From Collybiopsis luxurians FD-317 M1 (lineage: Eukaryota; Basidiomycota; Agaricomycetes; Agaricales; Omphalotaceae), in NCBI GenBank assembly GCA_000827265.1, contig KN834809.1, forward strand, positions 81,953 to 145,952: a stretch of 64,000 nt of DNA, in the 5' to 3' direction. A program made the position numbers and the translations under genes. The notes beneath the pieces were generated by a model. It was given only the letters and a program-made list of their open reading frames with translations. It was not told the DNA's origin and made no database searches. Positions 11,170-20,272 of this stretch are shown piece after piece (position 1 is the first letter of the stretch; each line of letters opens with the position of its first letter).

Positions 11170-12113
11170 CTAGTCAAAGGACAACTCAATTAGTTCATTG
11201 TGTTTGGCTCGAATGTCAAATGGGATTCCAAATACTTCCTCCAGCTCTCAGGCATATAAATCCTCAGCACACTCAATCTCCATCTGTTCCCTCATATCCT
11301 GCAAAGCCAGAGCCATATGAAGGCTGGGATCTGTCAATTCATCTTCATTCCTCTTGACCAATGAATAGGTCAAAGGATCCTCCCCAGTGCAAACAAAGTA
11401 GGCATTAGGGTGACCAGACAAAAAGATCACTACAGGAGATGTATTGCAAGTCTCAATGAGAGTACTGGAAAAGGAAGTGGTATTGAGAGAAGGAATGAAA
11501 TTGAATAGGGAATTGGGAGTGGAGTCACTCTTTGTCTCGAAAGGAAAGGATTCAGATGAAAGACCACCCCATACATCCATAGGGGCAACAGTGCTAGTAG
11601 TCACTGGTTCCAAGGGCAGATCTCCAATATTCAAGAGACAATGAAGCTCCTTGTAAATGCTGTGAAATCAAGATAATTCAACTCCATGCCCCTGGGCCAA
11701 AACTTCAGCAGCCAGTTGGAGGTTGTGGGACTCAACAAGAGAGTCTTGCAACTCCTTAATAACCTGATCCTGCTCCCTAATGGTCACTTCAGCAGTTTCA
11801 TGAAGATATCTGGCTTCCTGGGCATCTCACTAGGAAGGATCAGTGAGCCATGGAAACCCTACAACAAGTTGAAAAGACATACAGATGACTTGAGCATCTT
11901 ATCATCAAATTCCTGAGTGGATCAACTCAAGAGTTCTTGCAACTTGTGAATCTCACTAGACTGATTTTCAACAACCCTCTGTAGTCACCCAAACTCACAA
12001 CAACCTTGGTTCACAAGGACATCCTGATCAGATACAACTTGAGAGATACTCTCAGCAGCATCAGTGAGATGATCAAGGAATGAAGCAGAGTCAAATGGAG
12101 AGGGTGAAGACAT
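11170..12113 (-). pseudogene. Antisense accessory gene B: coiled-coil protein, TGA-broken
   Basis: On the minus strand a gene starts MSSPSPFDSASFLDHLTDAA near 12113 and passes through helix-forming stretches (LQRVVENQSSEIHKLQELL; later TIREQDQVIKELQDSLVE near 11770). It then has a Ser/Thr-rich region with PLEPVTTSTVAPMDVWGGL near 11600 and ends RAKHNELIELSFD with TAG at 11170-11172. At least four internal stops are TGA, at roughly 12020, 11955, 11655 and 11250; some frame adjustment is needed near 11850. No enzymatic motif is visible. The gene sits antisense between pol and the 3' LTR of the Ty3 element and shares its TGA-only decay, so it probably aged together with the element. The product would be coiled-coil rich; its function is unknown. 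Confidence 0.5.
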
Positions 12114-12461
12114 GGCAAGGAAGGATCTTGAAATGAGGATAGAGAAAATAGTCTTGAAAAAAGTGTCCTTTTATTGAGACAAGGATGCCCAATACAAGCC
12201 TAATGTGGAACAAAATGTGTAGCCACATGCATATGCCTCATGGAAATTTTTGAATACTTTGATTCTCAGGAGATTTTTTATTTTGAACCCAGGGCAATTT
12301 CTCATTTACACAAAGGAGGAGCCTAAAAAAAGAAAAAAGATTCAATTTGGGAAAAAGTACAGTCATTTGGCTATGTAAAGGAGAAAAGGAATTTGAGACC
12401 AAGAACTATCTAATCATTACAGAGATCTATCTAGGCACAAGAAAACCACAAGTTGAAAGTC

Positions 12462-14382
12462 CTAGGAACTGCTAGAAGAAGGCTTTGTGGGTGAGGCAGC
12501 CACAAACTGTCCTCGAACCAACTCAAAAAGCTGTCAGAGTTGGGCAAGTTCTGCATCCCACAACTGCAACTCCTCTGTGGCAACTTGTAGGGCCTCCTCA
12601 CTCACAGCCAACTTTGCTTTCAAATTCTTGATCTCGCTCTCTCATCCTTCCAATGCCCCTCTCAATTGCTGAGTCTCCTACAAAAAATTCAATTAAACAC
12701 TAAGTCAGTTGAACAAGAAGGAAGAGACTTACTGTGAATTGAACATTGCCCTTGAAATGCTGAATGAAAGATTTAAGATGAGTCAGCTCCTTGTCCTTAT
12801 CCTTCAACTGACTTTCCTGCAAGGCCACCTACTCCTTTAAATGGGAATTTTTGGTCTTGAGATGCTCTGATGATTGATTCAAGGCCTGGAATTCCCAATA
12901 CACTTGGAGGAGCTTGTCCTGTTGTGAATCAATAATGTTCATGGAGGTCATATTGATAAGGGATAATGATTCAAAGAATTGAATGAGGGAACCATTTGAG
13001 AACAAGGCAGGAGGTTGGGAAGAGGATTGACTCTATAGAAGAAACACAGAATCAGTCAGCAAGTCAATGGAGACTCAAAAATGAGGAAATTACTCACCAA
13101 TCCTGCCTCAAGGTTATTAAACACCCCTTGAATCATCCCATCCACCAATGCCCAAAGATCTTGCTCGAGCATCATCTTGCCAGGACCAGAAACCAATGCA
13201 GTGATCCTCAAAATGACATGCTCTATGGTAGTTCATATCACTAAGAATATCAATTAGAATGACCATACGAAGAAGTTAAGATTGAAACTCACTTTTGTCC
13301 CAAGTAGAGGAAGAGTCATCAGAAGGGATTTGCTTAACAAGAGGTTCAAAAAACCAAGTCTTCAAACTGGAAACCTCACTGTAGGACCAGTTATCAATGG
13401 CTTTCCAAATGGGAGCAGGTACTGTAGGAATGGGAGTAGGGGGAGGTGGGACTTCTTCCAGGTAATCCAAACTCATTGCATTGAGCTCCTCGGGACCCTC
13501 CATCTCCACATTAGCATCCATGGGATCTTGAACCACTTCTTTTCCCTTCTGAGACAGAACTGGAATGACATATTCATGACTCAGTTCCCCTAGAAGCAAT
13601 CCCTTCTCCTGATGAAACTGACTTTTTTGGAAAGCCTCTGAAGAGACAACTAAGAAGACAATGAGAAGTGCCGAAGATCACAAACTAAGTCAAACTTACC
13701 TGCTTTCCTTTTGCTCTCCTGAGCCCATGGTTTTTCTGACACCAATCCCAACTCCTCTGGATGTTTGCAATAATATGGGAAATCACATAGCCCAGTTGTT
13801 AGGGCAGTCCATTCCTTATCCTGAATAACAAAGTTCCTGCAACTCAACACAAAGCAATAGGCAACAATGAGGGGAAGTTTTGCAAGGATATGGAACTGGA
13901 GGAGTCAAAAGATGCTTTTGAACAAACAAAATTTCTTGCTTGCTGGATAGTTCATTTTGCAAGTGGCACAAGAGAGGGAATTCAAATGAAGGGAGCAGGA
14001 GGACTGGAGATTATGTGAAGCACAATACTCACAAGAGGGGTAGAGTGCAAATATTTTGTGCCACTCACCATCAGGCACCCATTCCAAAACCTCCGGACTC
14101 AAATTGGCAAGATATGCATTGTCATATATTGGTTGAACATTGGAAGGAAGAGAAGAAGGGATACTGGCAGAAACTGGGACAGAAGGATACCTGAGGAGCG
14201 AACTACATTTGAACACCACACATTGCATTTTCTTGGCCACTGTGGGAACAGAGGGAAGAGTGTTAGAGAAGGGACACTGATTGGAGAGGCTGCAGAACTT
14301 TGATGATGAGTCAGGGCCTTGACCCTCCTGAATTACTGGATGAGGCAACAGGCTGGTCAGGAAATGATTGAGACAAGGACAT
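12462..14382 (-). pseudogene. Antisense accessory gene A: Cys-rich N-part, coiled-coil C-part
   Basis: Minus-strand coding pieces can be followed from about 14382 (MSLSQSFPDQPVASSSN, or MPHPVIQEGQ from 14348) to a TAG at 12462-12464. The N-terminal part has a Cys/His cluster (CEYCASHNLQSSC then CATCKMNYPASKKFC, near 14040-13930) of the C-x2-C kind that usually binds zinc. The middle at 13600-13280 is acidic and Pro-rich (DYLEEVPPPPTPIPTVPAPI). The C-terminal part from 12950 has strong heptad-like helices (QALNQSSEHLKTKNSHLKE; ESEIKNLKAKLAVSEEALQ) and ends in Ser repeats. Introns are suggested by GTAAGT-type donors near 12735 and 13070. Stops in the helical part are again TGA. A DNA- or RNA-binding accessory protein of the element is a reasonable guess only. 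Confidence 0.5.
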
Positions 14383-14580
14383 AGTGGTCAGGGGAAAAGA
14401 AGAAATTGACTCAAAAACCCAGCTTTATAAGGGCTTCAGACTTAGAGTTTTTGATTGAAATTCAGCAGCCAGCACATCAAAACTCAATCTGACAGCACAG
14501 CAGTCACAACACTGTGTTGCATCAAAAGCTACACATCAAAAGCTATGCACAATGTGTCCTTTCAAGGGCTCAAGGACCTC

Positions 14581-14588
14581 AGGGGGGG
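14581..14588 (+). other. Polypurine tract adjacent to the 3' LTR
   Basis: AGGGGGGG followed by TAA lies directly before the LTR start TGTTATG, the standard position of the plus-strand primer in a Ty3 element. Its match to the tract at 11002 suggests that one of the two arose by duplication. Confidence 0.7.
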
Positions 14589-14591
14589 TAA

Positions 14592-15290
14592 TGTTATGCC
14601 CCAATTCATTTTCTTCACTCTTTGTAACCCATCTGCTTACCATACCTCTCAATAACTGATGTATCATTTGGTCCCATACAGTTAAGTCTCATTATGCATA
14701 CCGCAAGGCAAACTAATTAATTACTTCTACTGTCTCATACCCACAAGGCCTCATGTCTTCCCACAGAGTATAAAAGCCTTGTACCTACATCTCTCATGAG
14801 AATGCTGTTATTACCTGAACTATCTTGATCTGTGTTGTTTCTATTCTCTTGTTCACTAGTTTTCTAATACTATTCTGCTTAACACTGAGTCAAGCAAACC
14901 CCATTGACACCGAGTCACTGGCTTATCTACCTCTCACTTGTTGAACTGATCAACAAGACTATTCGACTGCCATAGCCTTTCGAATATTCTGTCTCATAGG
15001 GTAAATGGACACCAAGTCATGAACCTTCCGAGTCAACCCTCATTAATACCATCTTAATGAGTTCTTTCAATATACAATTTCTAGTCACACCGAGCTACTA
15101 GATTTGTTATTCAACACTTGAGGATCATTCCTCAATATCCAATACACAAACCATACAGGACTCATTCACCTGTTGTATGTAGTGACTCCCCATTGCATAT
15201 TCTGTCTCGGCTGTGGTATAATAAATTACTTTCTATTCCTTGAACCTACTACAAGCTTCTAACAACAAAAGGTAGTAAAAGGTCCTAACA
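14592..15290 (+). repeat. 3' long terminal repeat, 699 bp
   Basis: The repeat begins TGTTATGCC and ends GGTCCTAACA, giving the expected TG...CA ends as the inverted pentamer TGTTA...TAACA. It follows a polypurine tract, holds a TATA box (TATAAAAG at 14769) and an AATAAA-like signal near 15230. The bases just outside differ (GGTAA before, CTGAT after), so it is not a solo LTR with a target duplication; this fits the 3' end of a larger element. No second copy was found in the window. Confidence 0.8.
14769..14776 (+). promoter_or_regulatory. TATA box of the LTR promoter
   Basis: TATAAAAG lies 178 bases into the LTR, the usual position for the U3 promoter that drives the genomic transcript of the element. 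The neighbouring sequence is CpG-poor, as expected if it has been methylated and silenced. Confidence 0.5.
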
Positions 15291-15312
15291 CTGATGCATA
15301 TTTGAAGCCCTC

Positions 15313-15494
15313 AGTCATTCACACTATTTTGTGTGCTTCTGAGGGTAAGTTCTTGTATCTATATATCTGCCAAACTATGTACTAACACACTACATAGATT
15401 CATACTTACATAGTTTGACAGGTACATATAAATCTATTGAGTCATTCACACTATTTTGTGTGCTTCTGAGGATTTGTACTTACATAGTTTGACA
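15313..15494. repeat. Interleaved direct repeats beside the LTR
   Basis: A 32-base word beginning AGTCATTCACACTATTTTGT occurs at 15313-15344 and again at 15440-15471, 127 bases apart. TACTTACATAGTTTGACA occurs at 15403-15420 and 15477-15494. The unequal spacings show a segmental duplication with a deletion rather than a simple tandem array. The first word also contains the short hairpin CACAC-TATTTT-GTGTG. Confidence 0.7.
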
Positions 15495-15519
15495 AAGTGT
15501 ACTTAACTAGGACTATAGC

Positions 15520-15844
15520 TATTTAACATTCTGAATACCACACATATGAGGTGTAGGCTTCTATGTTGAACTTTTTCTAGGAGTCTTTTGTGAGCTTTCT
15601 TTCCTGTCCACCAGGCTGGGCTAGCATAGGACAAAATTGGGATTACGCAGCTTTTGTACATTTGTCTCATGAGTAGGGGTGACAGGCCTTTAACAGTGTT
15701 GGCTAGCATGACAAGTGAGCCAACTGCCTTGTCGGCGCTACCCGCAAGGGTTTTGACATGGTGGTTGAAGAGCAGCTTCTGATCGAAGTGTACGCCGAGC
15801 CAGCGCACCGCCCATAATATCCTCATCAATACATATGAACACAT
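15520..15844 (-). pseudogene. LINE-type reverse transcriptase C-terminal fragment
   Basis: The minus-strand frame reads RWLGVHFDQKLLFNHHVKTL, then SPLLMRQMYKSCVIPILSYA and PAWWTGKKAHKRLLEKVQHR. These are the well-known thumb/connector motifs that follow the RT palm in Tad1/Jockey-like non-LTR elements (RWLGV-D-L-F--H; VIPILSYASP-WW). Only about 105 residues remain, with neither the FADD catalytic box nor an endonuclease, so this is a truncated relic. CG dinucleotides reappear here, making it the first sequence right of the CpG-poor island. It lies 220 bases upstream of the Vtc1-like gene. Confidence 0.8.
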
Positions 15845-16115
15845 CTGTCAGGATCGTCGGTAGTCTGCATAGGGCATAGGGGAGACTAATCCAGAGGTAG
15901 TAATCTATTGACTTTATGGCGTCCTAATTAAGTTATTACATCTTGAAGCGGGAGTTGAAATCGTTGAGACGCTAGAGGATGCAACTACACTATACTTGCA
16001 CAGTACAGTGTACATGTATAGCGCTGAGCGGAAGTTTCACCCTCCCACACGTGATCCGTGCCGATGACGGACTTGCTGGGCGCTTACTGGACCAGTCGCT
16101 TGGCTGCTTTTGGCA

Positions 16116-16996
16116 ATGACTTCCCCAAACCCTCGTCCGCCAAAAAACTTGTTCAACTCTCCCAACGACAGACCAGACTCTATCATTCGCAGATCATGGC
16201 ATGCAATGTCCGAACGCCTACACCTTTTCTCTCCCGCAGCCCTAGCGTCCCTCCCCAACGTCACTAGGCCGTCAAGATACACCCGGGCAGATAATATTCC
16301 CGACGTCGATGAAAACGACCAGGACGCCAATGGGCAGAGACCCACTGTGAGGGATTACCATGCTATAAATACTCTGCCTCCCCAGGTTAGAGTCCCAAAG
16401 AAGATCAAGACGCCGATAAAGGTCGAGAGCAAGGTTTGGTTTGCTAACGAGAGAAGTAAGTGTGGATGGATGGTATTCCGTCGTCCCAACTTGGGTGTAT
16501 TCATTTTTTCTTGTAGCTTGGGTCGCCTGGCTCAACCTTTCTGTCCTCCTTGCGACACTCGCATTGGCTCTTTTCAACGCTTCCAAGGACAACATAGCAA
16601 GGGATTTCGCGTACGCTTATGCGGCGATCAGTATCGGTGTTATGGTGCGTTGACTTTGTGTTCCATGAGAAGTACACCGAAACTCAAACCTGGCTTTCTT
16701 GATTTAGGTATATGGATATGTCCTGTATCAACATCGTCTAACGATGATTCAGAGGCGGGACCCTGGTCATTTCGGTATCTATCGCTGATGTCTACTCAAC
16801 AGAATCAACTCGTTGACTCTTACTTCTTTGTAGATGCCCTAGCCGGCCCTGTCATCGTCAGCCTACTCTTGTTCTTTGCCATCCTTGCGAACTTCATCAT
16901 CCGAGGTATGTAGGGTGATTTTCCATTGTTTCCTCTGGACTCTGACCTATTTCCCGTCCCGTCCTTCTTTTGCCAACCGCAGTCCGTGAACTGTAA
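16116..16996 (+). CDS. Vtc1-like DUF202 membrane protein
   Basis: Five exons (16116-16455, 16517-16644, 16708-16774, 16834-16905, 16983-16996) encode 206 residues. From about residue 108 the sequence follows Vtc1/Nrf1 and the C-terminal domain of Vtc2-4: VESKVWFANERTWVAWLNLS, then RDPGHF and ILANFIIRV. It has three membrane segments (WVAWLNLSVLLATLALALF; FAYAYAAISIGVMVYGYVL; AGPVIVSLLLFFAILANFI). In yeast this family builds the vacuolar transporter chaperone complex that makes and moves polyphosphate. The N-terminal extension of about 105 hydrophilic residues is much longer than in yeast Vtc1 (129 residues in all), and no SPX or polymerase domain is present. I chose the ATG at 16116; a TTG just upstream is not credible. 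The family is sure, orthology to Vtc1 less so. Confidence 0.85.
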
Positions 16997-18321
16997 GAAA
17001 CATTCTGCTACATCAAGGGTCAGAATCGCTGATTTTTCTCTTCTCGTCTTTCATTCGTTCTTCCCTCTTGCTTCCATCCTTATTCCCTTCCCCTGCTTGT
17101 ATCTCCGCTGCTACAGGCAACAGAAGAATATTCCTATACCTGGGACGGATCTCATCGCTGCTCTTCGAAGTTATGGTTATGCTGGAACGAAAAATGTCGT
17201 ACTGTCGAATAGTACGGCTTGAAATGTGTCGTCATGAAATACCTTGATGATTTCCTCAACGAGCTGAATATAAGGACGCAATCTATGGGAGGGACGAGAG
17301 GGGAGAAATTCAAGGTGGCTGGGACTGATACCGGACCTGGTTGATTCCTGAGCCGGTGATGAATTAAACGCTTCTTGGTTTTCGATATCGTTATGTACAT
17401 AATATCCTCCAAAATCCATGAATTGTCACGAATGCATCTATTTTGCACTTAGCATGCTGGTTTCTCCTGGCCCTTTTCGCACAGTGCACTGACATTGAAC
17501 AGAGGCTCCGAACCTCGACGCAGTTGTTACTCCGGGTTCGCTGCTTCGACGATAACGAGGATCGTGTCCCCGTTGGTCCTCCATGCACACGGCGTATTCA
17601 TCTCAAGCATTCCTTCTATTCCTACAAAATCTACCAACGACGTACACACGACATACACACGACACATTGAGCTTTCCCCTCCTGAATGCATATTTCTTTA
17701 TATCTGCACTCGACCGTCAATATCCTCAACTCTACACTCCCAGCTCTACACTCCCACGAAGATTTACACTTTCGTCAACACTGCGGAACCCCTTGGTGAC
17801 CACAGGTGACTATTACGGATGTTATGGGTGCTAAGTTATAGGATCCGGGTATTAGGGATCTAGGGATCCACAGGCCTATCGGACCCTACGAATACGAGTT
17901 CGGTGATTTTTCGGCTGTCGTAGGATAGGTCGTCGGAGAGGGATTCGATCCTGGGTGCGGGGAGGTGAGGTGATAGGTATAGTGGGAGGCGGAGGAGAAG
18001 GCGGGGAGAAGAGGAAGTGGAGAGTGAGGCGGGAGAGGGAGGAAGAGGAGGGAGCGGTGTAGGAGGAGGGAGCGGGTGAGGAGGGGAAGGGAAGGGAAGG
18101 GAGCAAGTGGGAGGAGAAGGCGGGAGGGAAGAAAGAGGAAAGGGAGGGAGGGAGACGGAGGAAGTGGTAGGGGAGGAAGTAATCAATCAGTACGTCGAGT
18201 CAAGTCTGGCAGTGCATAATTGAGGGAAGAGGATAATGGAGGGAGGGGCAGGGAAGGAGGGGGAGGAAGTAGAAAGGAGCGAGAAGAGGAGGAGCAGGAA
18301 AAAGAAAGATTATACTTTAAC
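16997..18321. other. Intergenic; contains a G/A-only tract at 17960-18310
   Basis: No gene was supported. The left part has short microsatellite-like patches (ACACGACA repeats near 17645). From about 17960 to 18310 the plus strand is almost entirely G and A, a polypurine/polypyrimidine block of about 350 bases that produces a spurious Ser/Pro-rich minus-strand frame. It lies in the 3' flank shared by the Vtc1-like gene and the convergent gene at 18322. Confidence 0.6.
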
Positions 18322-18796
18322 TTACTTCACCGTTACTGTCTTGTATCTAATGAACGGAACCATCTCTCCGGTAACAGGGTGGGGTTTTATCAACCCAGTG
18401 ATATAGTAGAATCCACCAAATGAACCATTCTGTCCGCCACCCAAAGGGGCAAAGTACAGGTACCGGTAAGTCAAAATCCTAATCCAACAATCATATTGAT
18501 AGTCTGGAAAGAAAACTCACCCGATGCTCAGGATCCTTCGGCGCCTCTGCGTGCTCCTTCCAATGAACCTTGAGCCCCCCTTCTGGCCTCGGCCTCATAA
18601 CCAACACAAACTTGTCAATCATCGGCCGAGGAAGTGGATTCCCGTTCAACGTGGCCTTGACGTCGTCCGGGAAGGTATCGGCGATCGCTTTGAGGGCGTC
18701 TTCTTCGGTTGAGGCTTCGAAGATGGCGGCCATACGGGCTTCGGACCATTCTGCGAGGGTGGGGATTCTGATTTTGGTTTCGGAGGAGGTGGGCAT
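18322..18796 (-). CDS. Small conserved-looking hypothetical protein (127 aa)
   Basis: Two exons, 18796-18521 and 18429-18322, are joined across a 91-base intron (donor GTGAGT, acceptor GGCGGACAG) and give 127 residues. The first exon has helical, acidic sequence (TLAEWSEARMAAIFEASTEE) followed by DTFPDDVKATLNGNPLPRP. The second ends in a beta-rich stretch (GSFGGFYYITGLIKPHPVTG, then RYKTVTVK). The size, the helical start with DDVKATLNG and the strands resemble NTF2-like/SnoaL folds, but I cannot confirm that. An in-frame ATG at 18874 would add 26 residues with a Ser-rich presequence. The TATA-like TTTTTATATC near 18935 fits either start. Function unknown. Confidence 0.65.
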
Positions 18797-19392
18797 GGTG
18801 GCGGATGAAAGGCACTTCGCTATTGTCGACTCGATTCGATTCGATAGGGAGGATTGCGAGGGATACGAGTACACAGCAGCAAGCTTGGATGCGACTTGGA
18901 TGAGAAAGGAAAGAAAGTCAATCTAACCTGGGGTGGCTGCTTTTTATATCGACGCGCCGACTCTATTCATATGATACAAATCATACAATCTCAGCGACGT
19001 GTTGATACATCTACATAAGTACTACGGTTGGGAACGCGTTTGAATTTCTGAAACGACAACGCTCATAGATCGTTGGCCATGTATGTATTCATTGGACGGT
19101 GGAGGAAGTTTTCTGAAAAACTGCACATTCCGAATCGGTATTACCTGGGTCTGGACTAAAGTGGCGCAGATATCGGGTCCTCCGGAACGTGAGCAGACCG
19201 GTATTTGGAATTAGGAACAGGTTCAAGCTTCCAACTGAATTTGCGACGCGTATGTCAAGAAAAAGAGACAATTACTTCTTACGTATATGTCATTAGGTGC
19301 AAGGGTGTATAAATGCTGAAAGTTTTGAGCACAGCACGATATGTAGTAGTACAAAACGACTGAGGCAGTTCGATGGTCATCCGTTGGGAAGG

Positions 19393-20164
19393 CTACCGAA
19401 TAAGCTGAGCATCAGCTGACGGATTAGCATGAATGGTAACCTACATGGCATTAGTAGGCCAGCTTGGATATCGAACGGGACGAGACATACATGAGTCAAC
19501 TTGATTTCTGACAATGGTCGGTTTTTAGGATTCACAGGCACACGTTCCAGCGCATCCAGTGTAGAATCTGCGCCGTCTATGACTTTACCAAAGATGGTGT
19601 ACTTTCCATCAAGATGGGCTTGTTTGGAATATGTGATGAAAAACTGAGACTTGTTCGTGTCAGGGCCAGAGTTGGCCATTGCTACTATACCGCGGGTATT
19701 AAACTAGCGACAACGTGAGGCGAGTGAGGTCTAGGTGTGACTATGAGAGCCTCCTACCTTGAGAGTGGACCGCACTTCGTCCGCAAAGGGTTTCCCCCAT
19801 ATACTTTGACCACCTTTACCTGTACCGGTGGGATCCCCGGTCTGGATCATGAATCCCTTGATGTTGCGATGAAAGATGCATCCGTCATAATAACTTGATC
19901 CACAGAGAGCGAGGAAGTTCTAACGACGCAATGGGGTAAATAACAAGTGCGGTTGACAAAAGGCTGTTACAAGCTGTTACCTCTGCGGCCTTAGGCACTG
20001 CCTCGCAGAACAACTCAATCTTGGGAATGAAATGAGGAATGGAAAAAAGATATTGAGAAAAGTCAAACGTCGTTACCTTTAATTCACCGTGAGTGGTATG
20101 CAGTGTAACTGACTATGAACAATTAGAATAGAGCATGTGGACTTGGAGGATGCGGACATACCAT
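19393..20164 (-). CDS. CYP10: Cyclophilin, PPIL3-type peptidyl-prolyl cis-trans isomerase
   Basis: Six exons encode 166 residues, the usual length of PPIL3 (about 161). The core has [20 protein letters not shown], then [10 protein letters not shown], then [20 protein letters not shown] and [15 protein letters not shown], covering the catalytic Arg and Phe-Met-x-Gln region and the Ser-Gln-Phe-Phe-Ile block. The C-terminus reads [16 protein letters not shown]3 proteins catalyse proline isomerisation and are linked to spliceosomes. Exon 1 contributes only the ATG (20164-20162): it is followed at once by GTATGT, and a 49-base intron ends at 20113 before TCAGTTACACTG. The gene is head to head with the G-alpha gene, 108 bases apart. 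Confidence 0.93.
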
Positions 20165-20272
20165 TGATCGTGGGAAATATATCAAAAATTCATCATCGCA
20201 TCAACCATCAATAGATCTCCGCTTCCACTTTCCGTATCCCCGTCTTTTTTTTCCTTCTACTCTCATCTCCGA
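20165..20272. promoter_or_regulatory. Short shared promoter between CYP10 and the G-alpha gene
   Basis: Only 108 bases separate the two divergent start codons. The plus strand is rich in C and T toward the G-alpha start (CCCCGTCTTTTTTTTCCTTC), typical of fungal core promoters lacking a TATA box. Shared regulation is inferred from spacing alone. Confidence 0.5.

Larger units (their letters stand above)
5690..15290 (+). mobile_element. Ty3/gypsy-type LTR retrotransposon (chromovirus), 5' end missing
   Basis: In order on the plus strand this holds a gag-like region with a CCHC knuckle (near 6505-6560), aspartic protease (near 6890), reverse transcriptase (8000-8700), RNase H (8950-9270), integrase (9600-10250), chromodomain (10690-10880), a polypurine tract, two antisense genes, a second polypurine tract and a 3' LTR (14592-15290). 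The order RT, RNase H, integrase, chromodomain is diagnostic of chromoviruses. No matching 5' LTR exists in the window; the left boundary given is only the first gag-like sequence. Nearly all lesions in pol are TGA codons at positions where the family has arginine, so the copy appears inactivated by deamination rather than by rearrangement. Confidence 0.85.

Noticed and set aside
14592..15290. Solo LTR
   Set aside because: The flanking pentamers differ and a polypurine tract lies directly upstream, so it is the 3' end of a larger element.
17860..18186. Ser/Pro-rich minus-strand protein
   Set aside because: It is simply the translation of a G/A-only tract and has no non-repetitive part.
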